From Pseudomonas hefeiensis (GTDB lineage Bacteria > Pseudomonadota > Gammaproteobacteria > Pseudomonadales > Pseudomonadaceae), in the NCBI RefSeq assembly GCF_030687835.1, contig NZ_CP117449.1:3968001-4032000 (forward strand): a DNA stretch of 64,000 nucleotides. The letters run 5' to 3'. A model generated the notes under the pieces. The model was not told the DNA's origin, ran no database searches, and worked only from the letters and a program-made list of their open reading frames with translations. Position 1 is the stretch's first letter, and each line of letters begins with the position of its first letter. Made by a program: the position numbers and the translations under genes. Shown here piece by piece: positions 1-12,166 of the stretch.

Positions 1-55
1 GCTGGTGACCGCTGCGATCGTGTTGATGAACACGCCTGCGGCCGCGGTTCAGTGA
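1..55 (+). CDS. nuoH: NADH-quinone oxidoreductase subunit H, 3' end only
   Basis: The first bases encode the last 17 residues of a protein, with a TGA stop at 53-55. The tail is hydrophobic and it lies directly upstream of nuoI, which is the position and character of the NuoH C-terminus in proteobacterial nuo operons. Only the position and the hydrophobic tail support the name; the rest of the gene lies outside the window. Confidence 0.8.
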   Translation, partial: LVTAAIVLMNTPAAAVQ

Positions 56-66
56 GGATTTGACCC

Positions 67-615
67 ATGTTCAAATATATTGGCGACATCGTTAAGGGTA
101 CCGGTACCCAACTGCGAAGCCTGGTCATGATCTTCGGCCATGGCTTTCGCAAGCGCGACACCCTGCAATACCCTGAAGAAGCGGTCTACCTGCCGCCGCG
201 TTATCGCGGCCGCATCGTCCTGACCCGCGACCCCGACGGCGAAGAGCGCTGCGTGGCCTGCAACCTGTGCGCGGTAGCGTGCCCGGTGGGCTGCATCTCG
301 CTGCAGAAAGCCGAAACCGAAGACGGTCGCTGGTACCCGGACTTCTTCCGTATCAACTTCTCGCGCTGCATTTTCTGCGGCCTCTGCGAGGAAGCGTGCC
401 CGACCACCGCGATCCAGCTCACGCCGGATTTCGAAATGGCCGAGTTCAAACGTCAGGACCTGGTGTACGAGAAAGAAGATCTGCTGATTTCCGGTCCCGG
501 TAAGAACCCTGATTACAACTTCTATCGTGTTGCAGGTATGGCCATTGCCGGTAAGCCAAAAGGCGCCGCGCAAAATGAAGCCGAACCGATCAACGTGAAG
601 AGCTTGCTGCCTTAA
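67..615 (+). CDS. nuoI: NADH-quinone oxidoreductase subunit I (two 4Fe-4S clusters)
   Basis: Peripheral-arm subunit of complex I that carries electrons through clusters N6a and N6b toward the quinone site. The 182-residue product has two classical 8Fe ferredoxin motifs: C62-x2-C65-x2-C68-x3-C72 ([11 protein letters not shown]) and C101-x2-C104-x2-C107-x3-C111 ([11 protein letters not shown]). Length and motif spacing match the family. The ATG is preceded by GAGG and lies 11 bases after the nuoH stop; nuoJ follows after 9 bases, so the gene is inside the nuo operon. Confidence 0.97.
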   Translation: MFKYIGDIVKGTGTQLRSLVMIFGHGFRKRDTLQYPEEAVYLPPRYRGRIVLTRDPDGEERCVACNLCAVACPVGCISLQKAETEDGRWYPDFFRINFSRCIFCGLCEEACPTTAIQLTPDFEMAEFKRQDLVYEKEDLLISGPGKNPDYNFYRVAGMAIAGKPKGAAQNEAEPINVKSLLP

Positions 616-624
616 GGAAGAAAG

Positions 625-1125
625 ATGGAATTCGCTTTCTATTTCGCATCGGGTATCGCGGTGGTCTCCACGCTTCGAGTGGTCACTAACACCAACCCCG
701 TGCACGCCCTGCTCTACCTGATCATCTCGCTGATCGCCGTGGCCATGACCTTCTTCAGCCTTGGCGCGCCGTTTGCCGGCGCGCTGGAAGTGATCGCCTA
801 CGCCGGCGCCATCATGGTGCTGTTCGTGTTCGTGGTGATGATGCTGAACCTGGGCCCGGCCTCGGTGCAGCAAGAACGCTCCTGGCTCAAGCCGGGCATC
901 TGGGCGGGGCCGGTGATTCTCGCCGCGCTGCTGCTGGGTGAACTGCTGTATGTACTGTTCGCTCACCAGAGCGGCCAGGCCATCGGCCACACCACCGTAG
1001 ACGCCAAGGCCGTGGGCATCAGCCTGTTCGGCCCGTACCTGCTGGTGGTCGAACTCGCCTCGATGCTGCTGCTTGCCGCAGCCGTCACGGCGTTCCATTT
1101 GGGCCGTAACGAGGCGAAGGAGTAA
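625..1125 (+). CDS. nuoJ: NADH-quinone oxidoreductase subunit J
   Basis: Integral membrane subunit of the complex I membrane arm, 166 residues with about five hydrophobic helices. It starts [10 protein letters not shown] and contains the conserved glycine-rich segment of transmembrane helix 3 ([20 protein letters not shown]) characteristic of NuoJ. It is flanked tightly by nuoI and nuoK (4-base gap to nuoK), consistent with one transcript. An AAGGAAGAAAG ribosome-binding site precedes the ATG. Confidence 0.96.
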   Translation: MEFAFYFASGIAVVSTLRVVTNTNPVHALLYLIISLIAVAMTFFSLGAPFAGALEVIAYAGAIMVLFVFVVMMLNLGPASVQQERSWLKPGIWAGPVILAALLLGELLYVLFAHQSGQAIGHTTVDAKAVGISLFGPYLLVVELASMLLLAAAVTAFHLGRNEAKE

Positions 1126-1129
1126 TCAC

Positions 1130-1434
1130 ATGCCTGCTATCCCTCTCGAGCATGGTCTGGCGGTTGCCGGCATCCTGTTCTGCCTCGGTCTGGTCGGCCT
1201 GATGGTCCGCCGCAACATTCTGTTCGTGCTGATGAGCCTGGAGGTCATGATGAATGCCTCCGCCCTGGCCTTCATCGTCGCGGGCGCTCGCTGGGCGCAG
1301 CCGGATGGACAAGTCATGTTCATCCTGGTGATCAGCCTGGCAGCCGCTGAGGCCAGTATCGGCCTGGCGATTCTGTTGCAGCTGTATCGCCGCTTCCACA
1401 CTCTCGATATCGACGCTGCCAGCGAGATGCGCGG

Positions 1435-1438
<4 letters not shown>
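1130..1438 (+). CDS. nuoK: NADH-quinone oxidoreductase subunit K
   Basis: Small membrane subunit of complex I related to MrpC, 102 residues with three transmembrane helices. The two buried glutamates expected for proton translocation are present at E38 (SLEVMMN) and E74 (AAAEASIG). A longer reading frame opens upstream inside nuoJ, but the ATG at 1130 gives the family's usual length and the canonical [10 protein letters not shown] start. The stop overlaps the nuoL start as ATGA, which implies translational coupling. Confidence 0.96.
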
Positions 1439-3288
<1,850 letters not shown>

Positions 3289-3327
3289 TATGAACCTTGC
3301 GAACTTGCGAAAGGAAACGAGCCCGTC

Positions 3328-4860
3328 ATGATTCTGCCCTGGCTAATCCTGATCCCCTTCATCGGCGGCCTGCTGTGCTGGATGGCGGAGCGTTCAAGCT
3401 CCACCCTCCCGCGCTGGATTGCGCTGCTGACCATGTCCCTGGAACTCGCGCTCGGCCTCTGGCTCTGGGCGACCGGCGACTATTCATTTGCTCCGGCCCC
3501 TGGCGCCGATCCGACCTGGGCGCTTGAGTTCAAGCACATCTGGATCGAACGCTTCGGCATCAGCGTGCACCTGGCCCTCGACGGCCTGTCGCTGCTGATG
3601 ATCCTGCTGACCGGCCTGCTGGGTATCCTCTCGGTCCTGTGTTCCTGGAAAGAGATCCAGCGTCACGTCGGTTTCTTCCACCTGAACCTGATGTGGATCC
3701 TGGGCGGCGTGATCGGCGTGTTCCTGGCGCTGGACCTGTTCATGTTCTTCTTCTTCTGGGAAATGATGCTGGTGCCGATGTACTTCCTCATCGCGCTCTG
3801 GGGTCACAGTTCTTCGGACGGCAAGAAAACCCGAATCTACGCGGCGACCAAGTTCTTCATCTTCACCCAGGCTTCCGGCCTGATCATGCTGGTGGCGATC
3901 CTTGGTCTGGTGCTGGTCAACTTCAACAACACCGGCGTGATTACCTTCAACTACGCCGACCTGTTGAAAGTAGAGATGTCGCGCACCACCGAGTACGTGC
4001 TGATGCTGGGTTTCTTCATCGCCTTCGCGGTGAAGCTGCCGGTGGTGCCGTTCCACTCCTGGCTGCCGGACGCCCACGCCCAGGCACCGACCGCAGGTTC
4101 CGTGGACCTGGCGGGTATCTTGCTCAAGACCGCCGCCTACGGCCTGCTGCGCTTCGCCCTGCCGCTGTTCCCTAATGCCTCGGCCGAGTTCGCGCCGATT
4201 GCCATGACCCTGGGTCTGATCGGGATTTTCTACGGTGCGTTCCTGGCGTTCGCCCAGACCGACATCAAGCGCCTGATCGCGTTCTCCAGCGTTTCGCACA
4301 TGGGCTTCGTGCTGATCGGGATCTACTCCGGCAGCCAGTTGGCCCTGCAAGGCGCAGTGATCCAGATGTTGGCTCACGGCCTGTCGGCTGCGGCACTGTT
4401 TATCCTCAGCGGCCAGTTGTACGAGCGTCTGCACACCCGGGACATGCGTGAAATGGGCGGCATCTGGTCGCGCATCGCCTACCTGCCGGCCATCAGTCTG
4501 TTCTTCGCGGCGGCGTCCCTTGGCCTGCCGGGCACCGGCAACTTCGTCGGCGAGTTCCTGATCCTGATCGGCACGTTCGCCAGCGCTCCATGGATCACTG
4601 CCATCGCTACCTCCGGCCTGGTGTTCGGTTCGGTCTACTCGCTGATCATGATCCACCGTGCCTACTTCGGCCCGACCAAGTCGGACGAAGTGCTGCGTGG
4701 CATGGACGGTCGCGAACTGATCATGGTGCTCGGCCTTGCGGTGCTGCTGGTTTACCTCGGCGTTTTCCCGCAACCGTTCCTCGACACCTCTGCCGCCACG
4801 ATGCATGGCGTGCAGCAGTGGCTCGGCACCGCCTTCTCTCAACTCGCTTCGGCCCGGTAA
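3328..4860 (+). CDS. nuoM: NADH-quinone oxidoreductase subunit M (antiporter-like)
   Basis: Second antiporter-like subunit of complex I, 510 residues and about 14 transmembrane helices. Family hallmarks include [20 protein letters not shown] (conserved Glu) and [20 protein letters not shown]. It begins 39 bases after nuoL and ends 7 bases before nuoN. An AAAGGAAACGAG ribosome-binding site precedes the ATG. Confidence 0.97.
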   Translation: MILPWLILIPFIGGLLCWMAERSSSTLPRWIALLTMSLELALGLWLWATGDYSFAPAPGADPTWALEFKHIWIERFGISVHLALDGLSLLMILLTGLLGILSVLCSWKEIQRHVGFFHLNLMWILGGVIGVFLALDLFMFFFFWEMMLVPMYFLIALWGHSSSDGKKTRIYAATKFFIFTQASGLIMLVAILGLVLVNFNNTGVITFNYADLLKVEMSRTTEYVLMLGFFIAFAVKLPVVPFHSWLPDAHAQAPTAGSVDLAGILLKTAAYGLLRFALPLFPNASAEFAPIAMTLGLIGIFYGAFLAFAQTDIKRLIAFSSVSHMGFVLIGIYSGSQLALQGAVIQMLAHGLSAAALFILSGQLYERLHTRDMREMGGIWSRIAYLPAISLFFAAASLGLPGTGNFVGEFLILIGTFASAPWITAIATSGLVFGSVYSLIMIHRAYFGPTKSDEVLRGMDGRELIMVLGLAVLLVYLGVFPQPFLDTSAATMHGVQQWLGTAFSQLASAR

Positions 4861-4867
4861 GAGCGCT

Positions 4868-6331
4868 ATGGAATTCACGATTCAACACTTTATCGCGCTT
4901 GCGCCGCTGTTGATCACCAGCGCCACGATCATCGTGGTCATGCTGGCGATCGCCTGGCGGCGCAATCACTCACAGACCTTCCTGCTGTCGGTGGCGGGGC
5001 TGAACCTGGCCCTGCTGTCGATTTTGCCGGCCCTGAAAGTCGCGCCCCTGGCGGTCACCCCGCTGATACAGATCGACAGTTTCGCGTGCCTGTACATGGC
5101 GCTGATCCTGGTCGCCACCCTCGCCTGCGTCACCCTCGCCCACGCCTACCTCGGCGATGGCGGTTCGGGTTACCCGGGTAACCGCGAAGAACTGTACCTG
5201 CTGATCCTGATGGCCGCCGCCGGTGGCCTGGTCCTGGTCAGCGCGCAGCACCTGGCCAGCCTGTTCATCGGTCTGGAGCTGCTGTCGGTGCCGGTCTACG
5301 GGCTGGTGGCCTACGCCTTCTTCAACAAACGCTCCCTGGAAGCCGGCATCAAGTACATGGTGCTGTCGGCCGCCGGTTCCGCTTTCCTGTTGTTCGGCAT
5401 GGCCCTGCTCTATGCCGAAGCCGGCACCCTGAGCTTCGTCGGCATCGGCCAGGCCCTCGCGGCCACCGGCCTGCCTAGCCCGATCGCACAACTGGGCCTG
5501 GGCATGATGCTGATCGGCCTGGCGTTCAAGCTGTCGCTGGTGCCTTTCCACCTCTGGACCCCGGACGTCTACGAAGGCGCCCCGGCACCCGTGGCGGCGT
5601 TCCTGGCCACCGCGTCGAAAGTCGCAGTGTTCGCGGTCATGGTGCGGTTGTTCCAGATCTCGCCAGTGGCCAGCAGCGGTGTGCTGAGTAACGTGCTGAC
5701 CATCATCGCCATCGCGTCGATCCTGTTCGGTAACCTGCTGGCGCTGACCCAGAGCAACCTCAAGCGTCTGCTGGGTTACTCGTCCATCGCCCACTTCGGT
5801 TACCTGCTGATCGCCCTGATCGCCAGCAAGGGCCTGGCGGTGGAAGCCATCGGCGTGTACCTGGTCACCTATGTGATCACCAGCCTCGGCGCGTTCGGCG
5901 TGATCACCCTGATGTCCTCGCCGTACAACGGCCGCGACGCCGACGCCCTGTACGAATACCGCGGCCTGTTCTGGCGCCGTCCGTACCTGACCGCCGTGCT
6001 GACCGTGATGATGCTGTCCCTGGCCGGCATCCCGCTGACCGCCGGCTTCATCGGCAAGTTCTACATAATTGCCACCGGCGTCGAGGCTCACCAATGGTGG
6101 CTGGTCGGCTCCCTGGTGCTGGGCAGTGCCATCGGTGTGTTCTACTACCTGCGCGTCATGGTCACCCTGTACCTGATGGAACCGAACCTGCGTCGCCATG
6201 ACGCCGAGCTGCACTGGGAACAGAAGGCAGGCGGCGTGATGCTGCTGGCCATCGCCGTACTGGCGTTCTTCCTCGGTGTATACCCGCAGCCGTTGCTGAC
6301 CCTGGTTCAGCAGGCCGGCCTGACGGGTTGA
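4868..6331 (+). CDS. nuoN: NADH-quinone oxidoreductase subunit N (antiporter-like)
   Basis: Third antiporter-like subunit of complex I, 487 residues, about 14 transmembrane helices. The conserved stretch [20 protein letters not shown] is present. The reading frame stays open upstream into nuoM, but the ATG at 4868 ([14 protein letters not shown]) gives the normal NuoN length. It is the last gene of the operon, followed by a strong intrinsic terminator. Confidence 0.97.
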   Translation: MEFTIQHFIALAPLLITSATIIVVMLAIAWRRNHSQTFLLSVAGLNLALLSILPALKVAPLAVTPLIQIDSFACLYMALILVATLACVTLAHAYLGDGGSGYPGNREELYLLILMAAAGGLVLVSAQHLASLFIGLELLSVPVYGLVAYAFFNKRSLEAGIKYMVLSAAGSAFLLFGMALLYAEAGTLSFVGIGQALAATGLPSPIAQLGLGMMLIGLAFKLSLVPFHLWTPDVYEGAPAPVAAFLATASKVAVFAVMVRLFQISPVASSGVLSNVLTIIAIASILFGNLLALTQSNLKRLLGYSSIAHFGYLLIALIASKGLAVEAIGVYLVTYVITSLGAFGVITLMSSPYNGRDADALYEYRGLFWRRPYLTAVLTVMMLSLAGIPLTAGFIGKFYIIATGVEAHQWWLVGSLVLGSAIGVFYYLRVMVTLYLMEPNLRRHDAELHWEQKAGGVMLLAIAVLAFFLGVYPQPLLTLVQQAGLTG

Positions 6332-6353
6332 TCGCCCGAACGGTGTAGTCATC

Positions 6354-6390
6354 AAAAATGCCCGTATCGCCAGATACGGGCATTTTTTTT
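6354..6390 (+). terminator. Rho-independent terminator of the nuo operon
   Basis: A near-perfect hairpin (aaaaatgcccgtatc / gatacgggcattttt, loop gcca) is followed by a run of eight T. It begins 22 bases after the nuoN stop and closes the operon. Confidence 0.95.
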
Positions 6391-6467
6391 GAGCTGTAGA
6401 AGTCGCCTGCGCCGGGCTATCCTGAGGCGCTTGAGCATAGACGACTCCAAGGGGAAAGGGTTTGGGC

Positions 6468-7565
6468 ATGGACATCGATTGCGTGGTGGTGGGCGCTGGC
6501 GTGGTCGGGCTCGCCGTGGCCCGGGAAATGGCCCAGGCCGGCCACGAAGTGCTGTTGATCGAAGCCGGCGAAGCCATCGGCATGGGCACCAGCTCGCGCA
6601 ATTCCGAAGTCATCCATGCCGGCATCTATTACCCTCCGGGGAGCCTCAAGGCGCAGCTGTGTGTCGAGGGTCGCCAGCGGTTGTACGCGTATTGCGAGAG
6701 TCACGGGGTCGCGACCCACAGGCTTGGCAAATTGATCGTTGCCAAGGATCAGCTTCAGGTGGAAGGGCTCAAGGCCTTGCTTGAGCGAGGCTTGAAAAAC
6801 GGTGTGGACGACCTGCGCTTGCTCAATCAGAAACAGGCGCTGGAGCTGGAACCGGCCCTGGCGTGCGTGGCCGCGCTGTATTCGCCTTCCACCGGTATCG
6901 TCGACGCGCATGCGCTGATGCTGGCCTTGCAGGGGGATGCCGAAGCGGCCGGTGCCGACATCGTATTCCACACGCCCATGCTGAGGGCACGGATCATCGC
7001 CGGTGGTTTCCTGCTGGAATTGGGTGGCACGGCGCAGATGAGTGTGTCCTGCCGCCAACTGATCAACGCCGCCGGTCTCCAGGCGCCCGCCCTCGCCCGT
7101 CGTATCGAAGGCCTGGCGCCGCACTCAGTGCCCCGCGATTATTTGTGCAAAGGCAACTACTTCAGCCTGACTGGACGCGCGCCTTTCCGGCATCTGATCT
7201 ACCCTGCTCCGGAAGCTGCCGGCCTGGGCATCCACATGACCCTGGACTTGGCGGGCCAGGCCCGTTTTGGTCCGGACACCGAATGGATCGAGCGCGAGGA
7301 CTACCGCGTGGACGCGGCCCGGGCCGAGGCCTTTTACCCGGCGATTCGCAATTATTGGCCTGGCTTGCCGGACCATAGCCTGCAACCGGGCTATAGCGGT
7401 ATCCGTCCGAAAATTTCCGGCCCCGACGAGCCCGCTCGGGACTTCCTCATCAGCAGCCCCGCCGAGCATCAGGTCCCCGGGCTGATCAATCTGTTCGGGA
7501 TCGAATCGCCAGGGCTGACCTCCTGCCTGGCGCTTGCCGGGCGGGTTCGGCAACTGATCGGCTAG
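6468..7565 (+). CDS. NAD(P)/FAD-dependent oxidoreductase, L-2-hydroxyglutarate oxidase (LhgO)-like
   Basis: DAO-family flavoenzyme of 365 residues. The N-terminal Rossmann motif [18 protein letters not shown] binds FAD, and the segment [20 protein letters not shown] is characteristic of the LhgO/L2HGDH branch, which oxidises 2-hydroxyacids. The exact substrate is inferred from similarity only. The ATG at 6468 is preceded by GGGGAAAGGG at 7-base spacing; a TTG two codons upstream is possible. The gene stands alone after the nuo terminator. Confidence 0.8.
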   Translation: MDIDCVVVGAGVVGLAVAREMAQAGHEVLLIEAGEAIGMGTSSRNSEVIHAGIYYPPGSLKAQLCVEGRQRLYAYCESHGVATHRLGKLIVAKDQLQVEGLKALLERGLKNGVDDLRLLNQKQALELEPALACVAALYSPSTGIVDAHALMLALQGDAEAAGADIVFHTPMLRARIIAGGFLLELGGTAQMSVSCRQLINAAGLQAPALARRIEGLAPHSVPRDYLCKGNYFSLTGRAPFRHLIYPAPEAAGLGIHMTLDLAGQARFGPDTEWIEREDYRVDAARAEAFYPAIRNYWPGLPDHSLQPGYSGIRPKISGPDEPARDFLISSPAEHQVPGLINLFGIESPGLTSCLALAGRVRQLIG

Positions 7566-7765
7566 CGATTGGGCAGCGCAAAGTGCAATGCATTTTTTCA
7601 TGCCCTCATGCAGGCTGCACGACCCGCAAAAGCAAAACTCATACAACCTGTTGTTTTTAAATAAGTTTATATAAGCCCTCGGCTGGCACGGCTGATGCAA
7701 TTTCCCTGTAACGCGGCGTTGGCGCTTGAAGCCGGCCCGCATCCGTGAATTGCCAGGAGCTACCT

Positions 7766-8242
7766 ATGAACGCCATCGACCTGTTGAAAGCCGACCATGA
7801 ACGCGTCAAGGCCATCCTTGCCCAGCTGAGCGAATCAACCAGCCGGGGCATCAAGAAACGCACCGACCTGTTGGCGAAACTGGAAATGGAAATTTCCATT
7901 CATACCCGACTCGAAGAAGAAATTCTCTATCCGGCCTACAAGCAGGCCGGCGGCAAGGAGCAGGCCGAGATGTACTACGAGGCCAAGGAAGAACACCGCA
8001 CCGTCGACTCGCTGGTGCTGCCCGACCTGAAGAACACCGACCCGTCCACGCCGGAGTTCGCCGGCCGGGTGAAAGTGGTCAAAGAGTTGCTTGAGCACCA
8101 TATCGAAGAGGAAGAAACCGAGATGTTTCCTCAAGCCAAAAAGCTGCTGGGCAAAGCGACGCTGGAGTCGTTGGGCGAGCAGATGGAAGCCATGAAGGCG
8201 CAGTACAAAAAAGAAATGAGCAGCTCCAGCCTGGCCGCCTGA
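7766..8242 (+). CDS. Hemerythrin domain-containing protein
   Basis: Cytoplasmic four-helix protein of 158 residues with the hemerythrin HHE pattern: H11 in helix 1 (KADHERVK), H46 and E50 (IHTRLEEE), H77 (EEHRTVDS) and H111/H112 with E116 (HHIEEEETEMFP). These residues bind a di-iron centre in the family, whose members sense or store oxygen or protect against NO and peroxide. The ATG at 7766 follows AGGAG at good spacing, so the in-frame GTG at 7745 is less likely. Monocistronic. Confidence 0.9.
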   Translation: MNAIDLLKADHERVKAILAQLSESTSRGIKKRTDLLAKLEMEISIHTRLEEEILYPAYKQAGGKEQAEMYYEAKEEHRTVDSLVLPDLKNTDPSTPEFAGRVKVVKELLEHHIEEEETEMFPQAKKLLGKATLESLGEQMEAMKAQYKKEMSSSSLAA

Positions 8243-8297
8243 TCAGGCATCGCCGCTGCGTTCAGTCGTTTGCAACGGCTGAACGCACCTGGCCCAG

Positions 8298-9182
8298 TCA
8301 CTGCATCTGTTCGCGCAGGAACTCCACCAGCGCCTGCACCGGGCGTGAACTTTGCCGATGTTGCGGGTACACCGCCGACAGCGCCAACGCCTCTGTCTCG
8401 AAGCCTTCGAGCACCTTGATCAATCGACCGTCGTTCAATGCATCACCGACAATGAACGTCGGCAGATACGTGATGCCCATGCCGGCGACAGCCGCATCCC
8501 TGAGCAAATCGCCGTTATTGGCACGCATGCGTCCTGCAACCTCCAGGGTCAGCGATTTGCTGCCTCCACCGAACCGCCATTGCACCTGACGGCTATGCCC
8601 ATAGGGCAGGCAATCGTGATTGCGCAGGTCTTCGGGCCGTTCGGGGGTGCCGCGTTGCGCCAGGTAAGCGGGACTGGCGCAGTACACCCGCTCGATGGTC
8701 GCGATGCGCCGGGCGATCAACGTCGAATCCTCCAGCACACCAATGCGCAGCGCGATGTCGTAGCCTTCCCCCAGCAGGTCAACCGAGCGGTCACTCAAAT
8801 CCACCTCGACACTCACCTCCTGGTAGCGCTGTAAGAACAACGGTAACAGGCTGCCCAAGTGCGCAACCGCGAACGACAGCGGTGCGCTGAGACGAATGGT
8901 GCCACGAGGCTCGCTGGTCTGGCCGCTGATGCCCTGCTCCACCTGTTCGACTTCACTGAGCAGGCGCAGCGCTGCTTCATAATAGCGCTGGCCCAGCGGT
9001 GTCACATCCAGCCGGCGTGTCGAGCGATTGAGCAAACGCACACCCAGTCGCTGCTCCAGTTCCATGAGCTTGCGGCTGACGAACTGCTTGGACAGCCCGA
9101 GCTTGTCCGCCGCCGCGGTGAAACTGCCCGACTCCATGACCTGGGCAAAAATGCGCATTTCTTCGAAGGGGTTCATTGTCAT
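8298..9182 (-). CDS. LysR-family transcriptional regulator
   Basis: 294-residue LysR-type regulator with an N-terminal winged helix-turn-helix (MRIFAQVMESGSFTAAADKLGLSKQFVSRK) and a LysR substrate-binding domain with the PRGTIRLSAPLSFA linker of the CrgA/DmlR-like subfamily. The ligand is unknown. No divergent partner lies immediately upstream: the region behind its start carries a REP pair. A gene regulated by it cannot be named from context. Confidence 0.88.
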   Translation of the reverse strand: MTMNPFEEMRIFAQVMESGSFTAAADKLGLSKQFVSRKLMELEQRLGVRLLNRSTRRLDVTPLGQRYYEAALRLLSEVEQVEQGISGQTSEPRGTIRLSAPLSFAVAHLGSLLPLFLQRYQEVSVEVDLSDRSVDLLGEGYDIALRIGVLEDSTLIARRIATIERVYCASPAYLAQRGTPERPEDLRNHDCLPYGHSRQVQWRFGGGSKSLTLEVAGRMRANNGDLLRDAAVAGMGITYLPTFIVGDALNDGRLIKVLEGFETEALALSAVYPQHRQSSRPVQALVEFLREQMQ

Positions 9183-9227
9183 TCCTGGGTAGGGCTTTAT
9201 TTAGACATCCAGGCCGAGTACAAAACC

Positions 9228-9362
9228 TGTGGCGAGGGGATTTATCCCCGCTGGGCTGCGCAGCAGACCCAATAACTAACCATGTGAACATTCTGACACA
9301 CCGAGTTAGCCTATTTTGGGGCTGCTGCGCAGCCCAGCGGGGATAAATCCCCTCGCCACAAA
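9228..9362. repeat. REP-like inverted pair (gtggcgaggggatttatccccgctggg type)
   Basis: Two oppositely oriented copies of a Pseudomonas dispersed element, 9228-9267 and 9318-9361, each containing cgaggggatttatccccg and gctgcgcagc. The pair lies between a LysR gene and the YcaC-like hydrolase gene. Related copies occur near 12094 and 15158. Confidence 0.85.
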
Positions 9363-9426
9363 GGGTCATTGGCCAGACAAAAAGATGCCCGCACATTGGC
9401 GGGCACCCGTTCAGCCAGGAGACAAT

Positions 9427-10056
9427 TTACTTGGCGGTCAGCGCCGAATAGCTGTTCATCAGGTTGCGGTAGTTCGGAATACGCTGGGACAGCAGATTGC
9501 CCAGGCCTTCGATGTCGTTGCGCCAGTCGCGGTGCAGTTCACAGGCCACCGAGAACCAGTTCATCATCTGTGCGCCGGCAGCGGTCATGCGCACCCAGGC
9601 CGCTTGTTGCACGGTTTCGTTGAACGTACCCGAAGCGTCGGTGACAACAAACACGTCGAAACCTTCGGCCAATGCCGACAGCGTCGGGAATGCCACACAG
9701 ACGTCGGTGACCACGCCAGCGATGATCAGTTGCTTGCGGCCGGTGGCCTTGATCGCCTTGACGAAGTCTTCATTGTCCCAGGCATTGATCTGACCTGGGC
9801 GCGGGATGTACGGCGCGTCCGGGAACATCTCCTTGAGCTCCGGCACAAGCGGCCCGTTAGGGCCGTTTTCGAAACTGGTGGTCAGGATGGTGGGCAGCTC
9901 GAAGAACTTCGCCAGGTCAGCCAGGGCCAGTACATTGTTCTTGAACTCGTTGGGCGAGAAGTCCTGGACCAGGGAAATCAGGCCAGTCTGGTGATCGACC
10001 AGCAGAACGACCGCGTCGTCCTTGTTCAGGCGGTTGTAGGCGGGAACATTGCTCAT
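9427..10056 (-). CDS. YcaC-like isochorismatase-family hydrolase
   Basis: Cysteine hydrolase of 209 residues. Asp21 (LLVDHQTGL) and Cys120 (GVVTDVC) match the Asp/Cys of the isochorismatase-superfamily catalytic triad, and the whole sequence looks like the YcaC group, whose physiological substrate is unknown. The start at 10056 is preceded by AAAGGAG; the longer frame upstream runs into a REP pair and is not supported. It lies downstream of, and in the same direction as, the amidohydrolase gene. Confidence 0.88.
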   Translation of the reverse strand: MSNVPAYNRLNKDDAVVLLVDHQTGLISLVQDFSPNEFKNNVLALADLAKFFELPTILTTSFENGPNGPLVPELKEMFPDAPYIPRPGQINAWDNEDFVKAIKATGRKQLIIAGVVTDVCVAFPTLSALAEGFDVFVVTDASGTFNETVQQAAWVRMTAAGAQMMNWFSVACELHRDWRNDIEGLGNLLSQRIPNYRNLMNSYSALTAK

Positions 10057-10090
10057 GGGATGACTCCTTTGGGATGGATGTTTCAAAAAC

Positions 10091-10180
10091 TGTGGGAGCG
10101 GGCTTGCTCGCGAAGGCGTCGTCACATCCGACAACCTTGCAAGCTGACACACCGCTTTCGCGAGCAAGCCCGCTCCCACA
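10091..10180. repeat. REP-like inverted pair (tgtgggagcgggcttgctcgcgaa)
   Basis: Two inverted 24-base copies at 10091-10114 and 10157-10180 separated by 42 bases, able to form a large hairpin. This is the common REP motif of fluorescent pseudomonads. It sits between two co-directional genes. Confidence 0.92.
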
Positions 10181-10199
10181 GGGGAAATATGTTTGTCAG

Positions 10200-12038
10200 T
10201 CAGAAGGCAAAGCAGGAGCAGCCAAACGCGCCCCAGAAGCCCTGGAAATCGCTGACCGGAACGTTCGACAACCGCGCCCGTTCATGGCTGTGGGAATGCA
10301 CCACACACGGGCCGCTGCACTGGTGGACTTGCGCCTGCAGCGGTGAGGTCGGGCGCCAGTGGCCAGGCACCTTGACCACCGGTGACCAGTCCGGGAGTAC
10401 TGGCACGCTGGCGGGGCCGAGCTTTTCGAAGTCGCCGGCGGCGTACACCACCTTGCCGTCGACCACCGTCAGCACCGACTCGATCCACTTGATGGCTTCT
10501 TCCTCGACACTGAAAAAGTCCGCGCTCAGGGCCGCCAGATCCGCCAATTGGCCGACCTTGATCTGGCCTTTCTTGCCCTGCTCCGACGAGAACCAGGCGC
10601 TGCCGTGGGTGAACAGTTCCAACGCGGTCAGGCGCGGCAGCCCCTCTTCGTGTAGCGCCAGGCCGCCGACGGTGCGACCGCTGACCATCCAGTACAACGA
10701 AGTCCAGGGGTTGTAGCTCGACACCCGGGTGGCGTCGGTGCCGGCACCCACTGGCACGCCTTCGGCCAGCATGCGTTTGATCGGCGGCGTGGCCTCGGCC
10801 GCCTTGGCGCCGTAGCGGTCGACAAAGTATTCACCCTGGAAGGCCATGCGGTCCTGGATCGCGATACCGCCGCCCAGCGCTCGCACGCGTTCGATGTTCT
10901 TCGGTGTGATGGTCTCGGCGTGGTCGAAGAACCACGGCAGGCCGTTGAACGGAATGTCGCGGTTGACCTTCTCGAACACATCGAGCATGCGGCTGATGGA
11001 TTCGTCATAGGTGGCATGCAGACGGAACGGCCAGCGCTGTTCCACCAAGTGCCGAACCACCGGTTCCAGGTCTTGCTCCATGCCCGGTGGCAGGTCCGGA
11101 CGCGGTTCCAGGAAGTCTTCAAAATCCGCCGCCGAAAACACCAGCATTTCACCGGCGCCGTTGTGCCGCAGGAAGTCATCGCCTTGGTGCAATTTGACGC
11201 TGCCGGTCCAGTTCTTGAAGTCGGTGAGCTCTTCCTTCGGCTTCTGAGTGAACAGGTTGTAGGCGATGCGCACCGTCAACTGCTGCTCACGCGCCAGCTG
11301 CTCGATCACCGCGTAATCATCCGGATAATTCTGGAAGCCACCGCCGGCATCGATGGCGCTGGTCAGGCCCAGGCGATTGAGTTCACGCATGAACTGGCGC
11401 GTGGAATTGACCTGATACTCCAAAGGCAGCTTCGGCCCCTTGGCCAAGGTCGAGTAAAGGATCATTGCGTTGGGTCGAGCCACCAGCATGCCGGTGGGCT
11501 CGCCCTTGCTGTCGCGCACGATCTCGCCGCCCGGCGGGTTTGGCGTATCGCGGGTGTAGCCGGCCACTCGTAGCGCCGCGCGGTTGAGCAAGGCACGGTC
11601 ATACAGGTGCAACACGAACACCGGGGTGTCGGGGGCGGCCTGGTTGAGTTCTTCCAGGGTTGGCATGCGTTTTTCGGCAAACTGGAATTCGTTCCAGCCG
11701 CCCACCACGCGCACCCATTGCGGGGTCGGCGTGCGATCGGCCTGGTCCTTGAGCATGCGCAAGGCATCGGCCAGGGACGGCACGCCTTCCCAGCGCAGTT
11801 CCAGGTTGTAGTTCAGGCCACCACGGATCAGGTGCAAGTGCGAGTCATTGAGCCCGGGAATGACAGTGCGGCCCTTGAGATCGATAACCTGGGTGCCGCT
11901 GCCGCGCAGGGCCATGGCCTCGGCGTCGGTCCCCACCGCGACAAAGCGCCCCTGGCTGATGGCTACCGCACTGGCGCGGGGTTTCTCACGGTCGACCGTG
12001 TGGAACTGGCCATTGAATAGAATCAGATCGGCGTTCAT
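10200..12038 (-). CDS. YtcJ-like amidohydrolase
   Basis: Metal-dependent amidohydrolase of 612 residues. It begins MNADLILFNGQFHTVD, has the metal-binding HxH strand-1 motif in GLNDSHLHLIRGG near residue 67, and later the LHATYDESI and GAGTDATRVSSYNPW segments of the YtcJ branch (amidohydrolase 3). The substrate cannot be told from sequence. The C-terminal 60 residues beyond the barrel end in a cysteine-containing tail (GCSCFAF). The YcaC-like hydrolase follows, so the two may form a short operon separated by a REP hairpin. Confidence 0.87.
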   Translation of the reverse strand: MNADLILFNGQFHTVDREKPRASAVAISQGRFVAVGTDAEAMALRGSGTQVIDLKGRTVIPGLNDSHLHLIRGGLNYNLELRWEGVPSLADALRMLKDQADRTPTPQWVRVVGGWNEFQFAEKRMPTLEELNQAAPDTPVFVLHLYDRALLNRAALRVAGYTRDTPNPPGGEIVRDSKGEPTGMLVARPNAMILYSTLAKGPKLPLEYQVNSTRQFMRELNRLGLTSAIDAGGGFQNYPDDYAVIEQLAREQQLTVRIAYNLFTQKPKEELTDFKNWTGSVKLHQGDDFLRHNGAGEMLVFSAADFEDFLEPRPDLPPGMEQDLEPVVRHLVEQRWPFRLHATYDESISRMLDVFEKVNRDIPFNGLPWFFDHAETITPKNIERVRALGGGIAIQDRMAFQGEYFVDRYGAKAAEATPPIKRMLAEGVPVGAGTDATRVSSYNPWTSLYWMVSGRTVGGLALHEEGLPRLTALELFTHGSAWFSSEQGKKGQIKVGQLADLAALSADFFSVEEEAIKWIESVLTVVDGKVVYAAGDFEKLGPASVPVLPDWSPVVKVPGHWRPTSPLQAQVHQCSGPCVVHSHSHERARLSNVPVSDFQGFWGAFGCSCFAF

Positions 12039-12093
12039 CGGATTTCCTTTGACGATAAATGTGCAGGTGAATCAATCGGTGGTGGCATTTAGA

Positions 12094-12137
12094 AGGGGCT
12101 GCTCCGCAGCCAGCGGGGATAAATCCCCTCGCCACAA
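12094..12137. repeat. REP-like element, single copy
   Basis: Single copy of the gctgctccgcagccagcgggg / ataaatcccctcgccaca element seen at 9318-9361, between the amidohydrolase and monooxygenase genes. Confidence 0.8.
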
Positions 12138-12166
12138 CAGTGTTTGTCACAACAGCTCGACGCTGC